Assembly (NCBI GenBank): GCA_033064195.1
Contig: JARBJD010000211.1
Location: forward strand, 1 to 64,000
Direction: 5' to 3'
DNA: 64,000 bases
Source: Blattamonas nauphoetae
Taxonomy: Eukaryota; Preaxostyla; Oxymonadida
The notes under the pieces are model-generated. The model was not told the origin of the DNA, made no database searches, and saw nothing but the letters and a program-made list of their open reading frames with translations. A program made the translations under genes and the position numbers. Below are positions 1-10,959 of the stretch, piece by piece (position 1 is the stretch's first letter; each line of letters begins with the position of its first letter).

Positions 1-1
1 T

Positions 2-274
2 GTCACTCTGAATCCACTACGCATCGTCGACAACGCCCAATCCGAGCTGATCGTCGTCTTCTTCCCTCCTCTCTGCTCGACTGGCTTGGACGAGACTAAA
101 CGGGCACCAAACGCGTTCGAGATGTCAGTGGTTGGATTCGACGAGTTCAGCATCGAGCCGCTATTTGTCACAGCTGGCGAGAAATCAATGCTTTTGAACA
201 GTCATCTGAAAACAACACGGATGAGCAGGCATCTGAGTAGTCCCATCAAAATAGGTAAAACTGGGATCAATTGA
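2..274 (+). CDS. 3' end of an unidentified gene, cut by the window edge
   Basis: A reading frame is open from the left edge and ends at a TGA after residues GKTGIN. It gives about 90 residues of mixed hydrophobic and polar sequence. No domain is recognised. It could be the last exon of a gene lying to the left or part of the decayed DNA that fills the next 6 kb. Nothing downstream up to about 740 reads as coding; that stretch is AT-rich. Confidence 0.25.
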   Translation, partial: VTLNPLRIVDNAQSELIVVFFPPLCSTGLDETKRAPNAFEMSVVGFDEFSIEPLFVTAGEKSMLLNSHLKTTRMSRHLSSPIKIGKTGIN

Positions 275-804
275 TGTCAGTGCCTAAATTTGGACTGAGA
301 TCAAATTTCAACTCTTTTCCTTTGAGATTTTCTCATTATCACTTCATTAATCATGTTCAATTCACTTCTTGTTTTCACATAATGCTCTTCAATATTTCAG
401 ACAGCTCTTATTTCCCAAAAACACGCACGATCACAATCACCAACACTTCTTTTTTCGATGTATTCCCTTCATTGACTTTTGTCAGTGAGAAAAAACCATC
501 AAAGAAGACATAATAACGCATTATCGACTTGTTTTAATAATTATTGTTGTAGAACAAACTGAAACAGCAGCACCCAAAGTTTGCATTTTCATGATCTATG
601 AAGTGACCATTTTCCTTTTTACTTTTTTTTCCATTCAAATATCATATATAAGAAGACTTTTTTGAAATGAAAGAAACGAAATGGTATTGTAGGTATTTAG
701 TGGGATCAGATCCGACTGGGATCACTGGGATCAAATCAGAAGCCTGCGGATGAGTGTGGGAGAAGAGGTGGAGGAAGGAAGAGAAGAAGAGGGAGGATCA
801 ACTT

Positions 805-1041
805 GAGTAACAGCTCAAGCATATCGTGCGAGCGAGGGCTCAAGCGAGTAAGGAGCGAGAAGAAGCCAATCCATTCCCACCGAAACCAAAGGATCAAATC
901 GAAAGGGCAAGGCGGGAGATTATGAAAGTGAAGAGAGAGCGAGAGGATAAGCAGATGCAGATGGAAGAAGAAGAAAAGGAGAGGAAGAGACAGGAAATAG
1001 AGAGAAAGCAGCTATCATATCTCCCCTCATGCACTGAATGA
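805..1041 (+). pseudogene. Charged coiled-coil fragment
   Basis: The frame after an in-frame TAA gives about 78 residues dominated by K, E, R and Q, including REREDKQMQMEEEEKERKRQ, which is typical of a long single helix or coiled coil. The sequence just upstream (748-800) is also acidic in another frame (MSVGEEVEEGREEE), so a frameshift or intron may separate two pieces of one gene. No start, partner exon or domain can be assigned. Low-complexity charged runs arise easily in decayed DNA, so a real gene is uncertain. Confidence 0.25.
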
Positions 1042-1755
1042 CAATGCGACTCGCCAACTGCAGCAACTGTGTCGCCTGCTCTGACGGACTCCCCATGCTG
1101 TTAAACTTCCTGGCAGCTCACCTTATCTCCTGTCCTCCACTCTTACTCTCCACCGCTCTTCATCGTCCTCAGAGCAGAAAGTGAAGAACAATGAACTCCT
1201 CATTTTTCATCAGCTGCAAGACGATAGCTTATCGTCAACAGTGAGCAGTCTTGTCTGCCATCGCTCCACGCCGTCTTCCATCCCTCACGTTGATGAATAT
1301 CTTCTACCGGCTGTTTATGTCATCTGTACTGCGCAACCTTACTGAAGAAGACCAGTTCTGGTGAAGGAAATGATCGTAGAGTTCTCCATCGAAGTACTGT
1401 CTCAGTTTCCAGTTCGTTCGTTCCCAAGGATATGTCTGCTGATGGTTATTGGGAGGAGGATGGAAAGAACACAGCGAACGCGAACACCCTGCTCTTTTCA
1501 TCTCTCTCGTTCGCAGAATCCCTCCAAATCACATCATGCTCCTTCTCCTCCTCGATGAATGACTCGATCCTTCTGGATAAACTCAGAATCTGACGCTATC
1601 TTCGTTCTTTTCGTTTCTAGCGCACATTCCTCTCTCATAAAACTTCACCATCGATCTTTTTTCTCTCGATAGTTTTTCATAAAATTAAATCAATGACAAA
1701 ATTGACGAAATGAGCTGAAATTACTTGATCTCGTTGGCAGGGCCGTAAAATGGAT
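1042..1755. other. No supported gene
   Basis: The stretch holds only short open frames on both strands with no recognisable domain. Base composition (CT-rich runs with coding-like patches around 1060-1330) suggests old exonic DNA, but no frame holds across it. Confidence 0.4.
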
Positions 1756-3420
1756 CTACAGATCAAGAGAACACCTTTCATGATCTATTGAGGGTCTGCG
1801 ACATTTAAGCTTCATTTTCCGGTCGTTTAAAGGTGGATTGGATAACCCAGAGGGGAGAGAACGATCAGACACAATTTCAATGTGGTGAGGAGAATTTGTG
1901 ATGATACCGCCCGTGAAAACCTTCCCCATAGCTTCTGCTTCATTTTCACGGAAATGGTAACCATCCGCCAACTGGAGGACAGAATTGGAATGAGGACTGA
2001 TTGAACGAGCACGATCGTAATGTATCCGGGAATTTGCCGTACTTTCACTTCATTGCTGGTCATCTTGATCACTTATTGGTCATTCCATATGAACGAATCA
2101 TCCCAAGTTACGCTAAGTTGGATTCCAATGAAAAAAATGAAAAGTGTCGTTGTTCAGAACTCCCAAAGTGGTGAAACATGAAAGTAGCATTCACCAAGCG
2201 ATGTAAAAAGTGATCGTTGTGTGTTTATCTTCAGATGTTGTGGAGTTTGAGAAACGAAAGGAAGTGATGAGCCTGGCTGAATCACAGCGACAGAAACGGT
2301 GAGGTTGGGAAAGAGGTACGTGAAGATGAGGAGGAGTGGTGTTTTGCCAATAAAAGAAGAATAGAGTTCACTTGACTTGAATCTCATTCGACGACTGGAC
2401 AACACTTGTCTGCGATGGAGGCAAAGCAGAGAGTTTCAGGGTTGTGTAAAGTGACTGGTGGGTGGAGATAAGTTAGAAAGCGAGGAGGTGGGAGCGAGTG
2501 GGCGTCGATTGACAGCAATGATGGAGAAACTGTCTGAGTGGCAAAATCGTTGCTAAACGTAATCCGAAACTCAGTTGAGGCCGAAGATGGAATTGAACAC
2601 GTTTCGTCTGAGTGTTTGATTGTCTTTTGCTGCAAAATACTCGCGTCAAGAAGAGCCGGTGGTTTTCAACGAAGAAACAGTGAGAGATTGTGATTGAATG
2701 AGGAGGAATGAATAAATGTAGACCAGTGATGTCAGTCAGAGATGGGACTGCTTGAAGCGCGTAGGATTTCTTATTATCTTCTCCGTTTGCAATTTCAGCG
2801 GAAAGCGTGGCGATGATCGGCTTGAACTCATCGTCCAGCAATTTCATTCTGTGAAGAACGCACAGCGTATTCGCAGCTGTACGTTTACTGTCCTCAAAAG
2901 CCTTCCTCGTTCACGACTGTAAAATTCTTGGTAAATTTCCAGAATCTTCCTTTTTGTCAAAAACTGTGTGTGATTCGTTGTCCGGTATCATCAGGGCGCC
3001 AGCGAGGATAATATTGTGCAACGTTGTGACGAATTCATGTGTGATGTCCATGTTAGGGTGTTCAAGCAAGCAGATGAGGACAGGGAGAGTGGGTGGTTTG
3101 ACGAGGTGAATCTTTTCGTCAGTTGTTCCTTGAGACAAGTCACATATCGAAACGAATGTTTCCTCAACAACACTATGCATGGACGTCTCCTATTTTTCAT
3201 TGATTGGCAGCAACATTTGGAGAGTCTTGATGTTCGAACTCAACGGTGGCAGCGTCGATTGTGCTGAGAGAGCTTGTTTGACCTGGTCCGCTGGGCCAAG
3301 AGCATGACTTCGTTTCACTGAGACATTCGGGTGTGACGGAGTGCGATGTAGTGATGTGACTGGGGTGGATCCTTGCGTCTTCTATTTTGTCTTCGGTGCC
3401 GTAGAAGTCTTTAGTTTAGC
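1756..3420 (-). pseudogene. Decayed helical-solenoid (ARM/HEAT-like) gene
   Basis: Several minus-strand pieces read as amphipathic helices typical of alpha-solenoids: about 3180-2911 (with LVKPPTLPVLICLLEHPNMD and HNIILAGALMIPDNES), about 2900-2700 (FEDSKRTAANTLCVLHRMKL, KKSYALQAVPSLTDITG) and weaker pieces at 2072-1827. A lysine/alanine-rich tail reads at about 3470-3400. The pieces sit in different frames with stops between them. Some breaks may be short introns like those in the neighbouring solenoid genes, but at least one piece contains an in-frame TGA directly after a plausible acceptor, so decay is the better reading. It resembles armadillo-type proteins in general pattern; no specific family is claimed. 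Confidence 0.35.
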
Positions 3421-3684
3421 CTGATTAGCAGCAGCTACTTTGGCTTTCGCTTTGGTTGGAGGTATTATCCATGAGTAGATGGAGGATGACACGGAGGATG
3501 AGAATGGATCGGCCCTCATGACGGAGTATTAGGATTCGATGACTCTGGATAGAATCAAGATACGTCTCTCCACAATAGTCTAGACACCATGTCGGTCCAG
3601 TATTTAGTAAAAAGCATGGAACTCTCTGTAAGTACAGAATGGTAAAGGCAGTAGGATAAAGGTGTGGTGAAAGAACATAGACGG

Positions 3685-5370
3685 CTAAAAAAAGTCGGGA
3701 GGGTTGAGTGAGTCATCATATTCCATTTCCTCGGCAGTTGCCTGGGCAATGATGTCCAAAATACGGGCAATGGGGACGGCATCTTGAAGAATGCCTATGT
3801 GGTCACAGCCACGGTATGTGTGGAACTAAACGAGCGAGGTGTCTCTCCACCAGTGGGGTGACTGCGAAGGACGAGAAAAGAGGGGAGAATAAGGCGAGGG
3901 AAGGGAGAGCAAGAAGAATGGCAAGAAAGGGCACAGAGAGAGATGGATCGGGAAAGAGACACACTACTGAGTGAAACAGTCGGAACTGTGCCATCACCAT
4001 CCATGTAGTAATCAGAATGCGTGTCTGACGACCAGCGCTGACTGGTTGCATTCAGAATCACACCGGCAGTGGCATTGATACCTAACGACGATGAAGAAGA
4101 TCAGAAAAGAAGGAAACACGAATGATGGGCAGAAAAGGCAAGATAAACGGAGAATGATGGAGAGAGCATGGGAATGGCAGAAACAGGAGGAATACAGACC
4201 AATCGAGTACATCACGTGTGTCATCACCTTCGGTAGGACGAGAGGCTGGTCGGTGTTGTTTCGTGTGCGTTGGACGGCTGTCTTCACACAGGCCTTGCCT
4301 GCCTGGTTGTCAGTCCACGTCATGTTCTTCATTAAGATTTTGCACACATTGTCACCTTTGCAAGATGGGAGAGATGGGAGAGTTAGAGAAGGAGAGAGTG
4401 GGGGAAGGGAGGAGATGACAGAGGAGAGACGGGGAGAGGATTGTGGGTGATTTGAAGATGTGAACGAAAATGGTCAATAAGATGAAGGATGAAGTGGAAA
4501 GCACACTTTTGAGCCGGACAACGACGCAGTCGTCGTCGAAGGTGTTCTTGTTGGGGATCATCCAGTGCAGACAGGCGCAATCTTGCGTCAGAGTACTGAT
4601 TGTGGATGCTCCTACCTGCGATGGAAAGAACGACAAAGAATGAACGAGTACAACAGAAAAATGGTGTGAATCATCAATAATACCTAAAGAAGGCTCAGCT
4701 CTCCCAGCATACCCATGAGAACAGTCACTTTCGTGGTGACGCTGAAAACCCATCCGCCATTGGAGCACCACCGAAGGGAGCACCCGAAGTGATGACAGCA
4801 AAGATGTATGTGTCTATCCAGGACTGGTCTACGACGCTACTTGTCAGAAAGCGGTAGGTGATAATGTCATCTGTACTGTGCCCGCACAGCACGACCTTCT
4901 TGTTGTTGTTACTGTGAGGAATGGGGAAGAGGGGGACACACGCGCGGAAGGCGGGTTCGACTAGCGTTTTGAGATCTTTGTCAGACGGAAAGGTTGGGTT
5001 GTCGTTGACATTGACGAGTCTCCAATCATACTAACCTAGACGAGAAAAGAAGTATGAAGAAAAGAAAGAATGAGAGAGATTGAGGGACACACAGGGGCAG
5101 CGTTCTGATACTTCCGCTCGACATAGCCTGCTTTGGAAAGAGCTCTCGTGAGTTTGTCCAGTCAGCTGTTGAGGAAATTGACGCCCTATAGGAACAGAAA
5201 TGAGAGTGAAGGAGAAGTTGGGAGGAATGGAAGACAGTGATGGAGGATGAGGGGGATGAAAAGTGGGTAGAGGCACACAAACAATCTGCCGAAGTCTTTC
5301 ACATGAACGTTGAAATGGGTACTGTCAGATTGGTCATGGCTGTTGTGTTGAACGTTTGTCTGATGTTCTT
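3685..5370 (-). pseudogene. LCAT/PDAT-like phospholipid acyltransferase relic, multi-exon
   Basis: Reading the minus strand in order: a piece ending HFNVHVKDFG (about 5365-5290); LDKLTRALSKAGYVERKYQN (about 5180-5100), which matches the family's 'L...L...GYV.GK....AP' block; then YDWRLVNVND and CGHSTDD (5028-4740), the latter around the nucleophile serine; a piece with LHWMIPNKNTFDDD; then MDGDGTVP (about 4010), the block with the acid residue; and FHTYRGCDHIGILQDAV (about 3835), the catalytic histidine block. In known LCAT/PDAT enzymes these residues transfer an acyl group from phospholipid. GT-AG breaks of tens of bases between blocks look like real short introns. However, there is an in-frame TGA just before LDKLT, and the frame is lost after APFGGAPMADG. 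The serine block HSTD also differs from the usual HSMG. It is probably a pseudogene, though the gene identity is clear. Confidence 0.6.
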
Positions 5371-5379
5371 CATCCATCC

Positions 5380-6100
5380 CGTGGAAATGACAACACAGGC
5401 GAAGTTTCCATCACGTGAAATGATCGAACGGAAAAGCTACAATGAGGGAAGGAAAAATGATGGAGAGGGAAAGATCGAACCTCTGATGGCAGGGGGAAGG
5501 CGAGGTTGGGCGAGAGAGGAGTGAAGACGTGTGGGAGGGGTGCTTGGTCAACGAGGATGCAGATATGCTGACTGAGAGATGTTCAAAGAGATGCAAAGAT
5601 TAGAGGGCAGAGCACACCGAGTTTTATCTCACTTCTTTTCTTCACAGCCTGTGATGGGGGGAAGCACTGAGCTTTTCTCAGCTGAGGGAAGGGACGTTGG
5701 AAGGAGAAAGTGTTGAGCACTGTGAGGATGTCTTGCTGGGAGAGAGAGATAGAAGAAAGAAAAAATGAGCATACAGGTGAGATAGAGGAGGAACAACGCG
5801 AAAAAACGACGGAGAAGCCAAATATGTTAGATTGATGTGAGATGACAAAATAGAGAGAACATACTGTATCCAAAATACTGATGGCAATTTTATTCATGAC
5901 AAAACTGCAGTAGACAGACAGCGAAATCGGAAAACGCCCTTTTCAGAAAATCTCTGACAGAATATCACAATTATGGTTCGATCACACCACATCGGAAAGT
6001 TGAGCAGTCTTGGAGATCAAAACTTCAAGAATCTCAATTAAAGAATACATATCATCTCAATTGGTGAAGGATTTACGGATTTTGAGAAATTGTCCATTCT
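5380..6100. other. Possible upstream exons of the LCAT-like relic; unresolved
   Basis: A minus-strand piece at about 5740-5600 (QDILTVLNTFSFQRPFPQL) follows a polypyrimidine-rich stretch ending in AG, so it may be an exon. It does not match the usual N-terminal block of LCAT enzymes. From about 5900 to 6100 nothing is recognised. Confidence 0.2.
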
Positions 6101-6134
6101 AGGTTTTGAACGATGATGTCAAAAATATTGTCCC

Positions 6135-6405
6135 ATTTGAAGGATGGCTGACGCGAAGGGACCGCACAACACCGTCGGAGATTGTGAAATACCTGAAACG
6201 TGTGAGTGAGCAGAGCGGGATGAGCAACAAAATAGGGACAGGATGGCGATTTAATGGATATTGGATGTAAATTTCACGATTCACGTCGCGGATTGATGAT
6301 TTTGACTCGTTCCCGTACAAACCAGGGACAATAGAACACCGTCGGAGATTGTGGAATACCTGAGACATGTGAATGAGGAGAGTGGGATGAACCGCCCGAT
6401 GTGAG
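6135..6405 (+). pseudogene. Two tandem C-terminal stubs of the solenoid family
   Basis: At about 6135-6235 the plus strand reads EGWLTRRDRTTPSEIVKYLK followed by RVSEQSGM. At about 6320-6402 a second copy reads RTPSEIVEYLRHVNEESGM. Both match the last 40 residues of the intact family member at 10960-13064 (EGWSIRRHRETRYEIVEYLA, then RLSEESGM). Nothing upstream of either stub belongs to the family, so these are 3'-end remnants left by deletion or unequal exchange. Confidence 0.6.
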
Positions 6406-6599
6406 AAGGAATATGAGATTTTCAGGATGATGGAAGAAGAGTCTCGATTTGGAGAATGAAAATCACGTTTTACGTCATGGGTTGATAGTTTTAACTCATT
6501 ACACAACAAAAGAGAGAGAAAGGGGGTTTATAATGATGACTCACTGTTGAACAAATTGCGGAGATCACACCTACAATCACCTTTGAAAATGTCCTATCC

Positions 6600-7271
6600 A
6601 TGTTCCGTTCAATCCTTTTCGTTCTGTGCAAGTTATCTCACGCTGCCAGTATCCAAGACCTTGTTCATACGTTCTCGGCCAACTCGAATACCCTTCATCT
6701 CTCCGAGACAGAGTACGACGGCGAGGATGTCGAACTCAAACATTCGAATCTTCGCTTCATTGGACAAGACCACTCGATCATTGTTCAACCGGAAGTTGCC
6801 TCAAACGGCCTCTTCGTTGTGCTGGAGTTGTCTCACTCTCTCGAAAACGTGAGCCTGTCGATGAATGGAGCATCGTCCTTCGTGTTCGTTTCGTCCGACT
6901 CCTCGTTTGAGTTTGTTGACTGTGATTGGGCTGACCACCACATTTGCTCGCCGATTGCAGTTGTCGCAGGGGGTACAGTTGGATTCTCTGGATTCCGGAT
7001 GGAATCGACGATCGTTGAAAAGTCGCTCGTGGACTCGACATCAGCAAACACGACAGTGAGTGTCTCAGCGTCCGCATACAAGAATGTGACCGTGACATCG
7101 ACATCACCAATGCTGTGCTCGGCTTCGACGAGATTTGAGAAGATTTCTTCGAGTTCATTCAAAACCATCACTTTCGTCCCCGCATCGTCCAACGATGACA
7201 TTGATGAAAATGTCATCTCTTGGTATTCTCGACCACAGTCTGCCCAACAATACAGCGGTATCGAAGCTTAA
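6600..7271 (+). pseudogene. N-terminal piece of a secreted beta-helix protein
   Basis: An ATG at 6600 opens 223 residues. The first 18 (MFRSILFVLCKLSHAASI) look like a signal peptide. The rest is rich in S, T and V with beta-strand periodicity and phrases shared with the window's beta-helix genes (LSMNGASSFVFVSSDSSFEF). Family members run to well over 900 residues with GG-rich beta-helix turns, and none of that follows here. The frame stops where the DNA becomes a copy of another local repeat (about 7255). It is probably a 3'-truncated copy; whether the short form is made is unknown. Confidence 0.5.
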
Positions 7272-8151
7272 CCCAACCAGTGATTTCCGAGGGCTTCGAG
7301 GACACAATCGAATAGAACCTATTCAGTAGCTGGGAAATTCGCTCGAGGTTTTCTAATGTGGGCACGTGTGACTCAATCTCACGCTCTGTGGGATCGAAGG
7401 CGAAGATGAAGTGGACTTTGCTAATTACAAATGCATACCATTTCTCTTTTCCACACCAGTCTTCACAAATTGTGTAAATCTCAATGAAAGGATGCAAATA
7501 ATATATGAGCGTGGAAAAAAATCAAATTTTACTGAATTCAGATTTAGTTGTTGAGTACACATAAGAAAGGTGAATTTATAGATTTCAAGCCTGATCGCGC
7601 ATGAAATGGCCTTTCTAAGATCAGCACATTTTTGCACACTTTTTATTGCAAAACAAGTTCAAAGACAGGGAAAGGATGGAAAACAACAAAAAAAGAGGTC
7701 TCTATGTGAAACAATGGACAAAATACATCCATTAAAGAGAAAAATTGAAAAAACGTGAGATTTCAGAGTTGATCGTGACAACTTCTATGTTTTTATGAAA
7801 TTGAAAAAAGTTCAGAAATGATGTATTTAGGGATGATAAACGAAGAAAGATAATTTTTTAGGAGAATTACTGCGTCAGTACGATTTTGTGACGCGAGGAT
7901 TATTTCATTGAGAACTACACAATTTCTGAACGTGTTCTGTTTAATTCATTTGGAGATGGAAGTCAGGGAATGGGTAATTGTGAATAGGAATCGTAGCTGA
8001 AGAAGGAACATGTTCATTTTCATGATCGGTGACGCACATGAGTCTCGGAGTTGATCAAACCATAGGAGCATCATTCAGAATCACCAAGCGTTCATCCTGA
8101 GTTTTTGTCGACATTTTGCATCTCCCCATCTCTTCATCACCCCTAAATACC
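7272..8151. other. Intergenic, AT-rich; duplicated edges
   Basis: The first 90 bases match 10713-10830 and encode, on the minus strand, a short relic (LFDCVLEALGNHWLG). Positions 7400-8000 are AT-rich and hold no supported gene. From about 8040 the sequence is the 5' flank of the next gene and is nearly identical to 10855-10959. Confidence 0.4.
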
Positions 8152-10243
8152 ATGCCCGTCGACAAGAATTCAACCACTCTCCAAATTGACAACGCAAAGG
8201 CGAAACATTCAGTTTGTCGATTTTCTCTCGATATGACTCTCAACTTTTTGGCAGAACTTTCTTGAAGTGTTTCTCTGTCAGATCTGTGGAGAGTGCAAGT
8301 CACTCCGTCCAGTGATGTTGAATGGTCTCCTCATTCTTGCGACTGGTTTGTCTCGCATTGATTATGTTTCATCGTCGTTGATGATTTTGACAGATTCTGA
8401 TTGGGCCCTCTCAACAATTCACGATGTGGAGTACATCAAACCTTTTGAGGAATATTGTGAAAAAACACGACCATGTGAGGTACCAGTGTGATTCTTTTGT
8501 TGTCATCCTTACTCAGATTGCATTCCCGAAATTGTTGACTCTGATTGGTCTGTCTATTATTCGTGTTGATCTAGATTCTTTTTCATGATTTCTTCGATCA
8601 GCAAAATCATCAGAAGGTGAATGTCTTCGAATCTGTAAATCGTCACTTCCCTCGTTCCTTCTCACATGGATGGACTCAATTTCGGATAAAGATATGATCA
8701 ATGAAGTTTGACTTCCTCCACATTTCCATCATTTTGTCTCAGATCGGAGATTGTCTTTCGTTGTGGACATCCACACCTCGATCATCATCCACCTTCATCG
8801 CCCACCACCAAACCCAATTTCTCGCGTTTATCAAACATTTTGAGAGTACAACGTCGTCCATTCCTCATGTGACGATTCTCGTCCATCTGTGTTTTTCCCC
8901 TCAACTCGAAGTGTCGAAGATGGCTCTCGAAGCACTCTCCACACGATGCAAGTCTGATTCAAAAACACGCGCTTTCCTCCGAACACTCAAAGTGCCTTCT
9001 GGTTCGACTGACAGTTCGTCGGAGCTTGTGCCATTCGCCGAACGACTGTGTTCCACACTGGCCGAGCATGTTTCGGAAATGAAATCACTCTTCACCGAAT
9101 CATCGCCTTCGGATGGAACCATCTCTGCTCACTCCACCACACTTCCCGACAAATCACCACTTCTCAGCGGAAACACTGTTTTGGAAGTTCTTAATGAAGA
9201 ATTCTCTCTCCTCGGCACTCTGCTCTCTGATATAGACGACGCCATTATCAACGTGTGCCATTCTCTCTTCTCATCTTGTCCAGATTCTGATCAAGCACGA
9301 CTTTGTTCCTCTTCTCAAATCAACCATCATCGCCTGCCTCGATCTGCTTGACCACGAGAGAAACGAATTGAATTGTCCACCTTCAGACGGAATCAACATG
9401 ATGATCGAAGTTCTCGACTGGTCGTGGGATTGTGCTGCTTCATGTCTCCGGAACCATCCCAAATCACTCCATCCAATCGTCGAATCTGCCTTCTCCGATG
9501 TTTCCCAGCTGTTCTCACTTTTGGAGCGAACTTGTCATCACTCTTCACCAACTCACCCCTCTCATGTTCGAATGATCATCAACATCAGCGCCGCTCTCCC
9601 TCACCTGATTCCTCGCATGCTGGAAGAGAACCTTGTCGAACGAGTGATCTACACATCCAAACCGATGTCCATTCCGACAACATATGGTAGCTTCCATTTG
9701 GATCTCATCTGGATGGTTCTTAACTTGAATAGAAGTCCAAGAGACATCACGAAAGGCCAAAGAGAGCTGAAGAGAACACGAATGTTGCAGTTTGAACGTG
9801 TTTTGCACCCAGCGAAGCAATATCTGCAGTTCATTCTTCCGCGAGGAGAGTTGATTCCGAAAGATGATTCAAGCGTTAAGAATCTCCCAACACAGATCAA
9901 TTTTCTTTTGGAACAGACATTGGCTCTCGAGCGAGAACTGTTTGAAGATGGTGAGATTGTGGAGACAGGAAGAGGGGAGTGGGAAGTGGGGTGGTTGGTA
10001 GAGAAGTTAAACGAGGAAGATTTGGGGGAGAGACTGAAGATAATCAGAAAAGACGATGAGAAAATGAAGAAGGATGAGAAGTCGAGATGGAAGAAGAGGG
10101 TGGAGAGACTCCGAGAAGCAGGACATTCAGATGCGATGGAAGGATGGCTGACACGAAGGAAGAATTCTACACGACCAGAGATAACGAGGTACATGAGACA
10201 GGTCCGAAAGGATAGCGGGATGAATGTGAGATTTTGGGGATGA
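8152..10243 (+). pseudogene. Solenoid-family gene, upstream copy, one frameshift
   Basis: Aligning with the copy at 10960 gives exons 8152-8211, 8255-8345, 8394-8479, 8517-8616, 8743-9252 and 9284-10243, all bounded by GT and AG. The introns are 43, 48, 37, 126 and 31 nt. The start is ATG in MPVDKNSTTLQIDNAKAK. The product would be about 601 residues of helical repeats ending in a basic, charged helical tail (WKKRVERLREAGHSDAMEGW). Exon 4 is 100 nt here against 99 nt in the intact copy, one extra base near 8570-8580, so the frame is lost there. The large exons 5 and 6 are otherwise open, so the lesion is recent or a sequence error. Function is unknown; the fold is inferred to be an alpha-solenoid. 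Confidence 0.65.
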
Positions 10244-10339
10244 TGGAAGGAGAGAAGAGATTGAGAGAATGAATTTCACGTTTCAGGTCACTGGTTGCTT
10301 ATTTTTCCTCGTTTCTGAACCAACAAGAGAGAAAGAGAG

Positions 10340-10475
10340 AGCAAAATGGCCTCTTCGTTGTGCTGGAGATGTCACACTCTCTCGAAACGTTAGCCTGTCG
10401 ATGAATGGGGCATCGTCATTCGTGTTCGTGTCGTCCGACTCTTCGTTTGAGTTTGTTTACTCATCGGCAGACTAA
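10340..10475 (+). pseudogene. Short copy of a beta-helix gene fragment
   Basis: The sequence repeats 6820-6920 closely. It encodes NVSLSMNGASSFVFVSSDSS and then diverges to a stop. It has no start codon of its own and no downstream beta-helix, and marks the left edge of the second duplication unit. Confidence 0.6.
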
Positions 10476-10489
10476 TGTGAACTGAGACC

Positions 10490-10959
10490 CTTCTGGTGCT
10501 TGAGAGAAATTGACTTGACTTCGTTGTTCTTGATGGAAATGTCGTCTGTTGGATTCGTGGATCAAAATCGCTCGAACTAAACAATCAGGTTTTGTGTCGA
10601 AACATTTGTACTAACATCAATGATCGATCTCCTTCAGGCCAAAATAATGTTTTTTTTCACTTTCTTGTCCATTTTATGGAGGAATCAACCCACCATTGAA
10701 GGAGTTTTGAAGTTTATCCCAACCAGTGATTTCCGAGGGCTTCGAGGACATAATCGAATAGATCCTGATCAATGAATGGAAGATTCGCTCGAGGTTTTCT
10801 AACTTGGGCACGTGTGACTCAATGACACGCACTGTGGGACTGTATGTGAGGATCCGAGTTGATCAAACCATAGGAGCATCATTCAGAATCACCAAGCGTT
10901 CATCCTGAGTTTTTGTCGACATTTTGCATCTCCCCATCTCTTCATCACCCCTAAATACC
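10490..10959. other. Intergenic between duplication units
   Basis: Positions 10713-10830 repeat 7255-7370, including the minus-strand relic DQDLFDYVLEALGNHWLG. Positions 10855-10959 are the near-identical 5' flank of the solenoid gene and presumably hold its promoter. No known promoter motif is visible. Confidence 0.4.
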
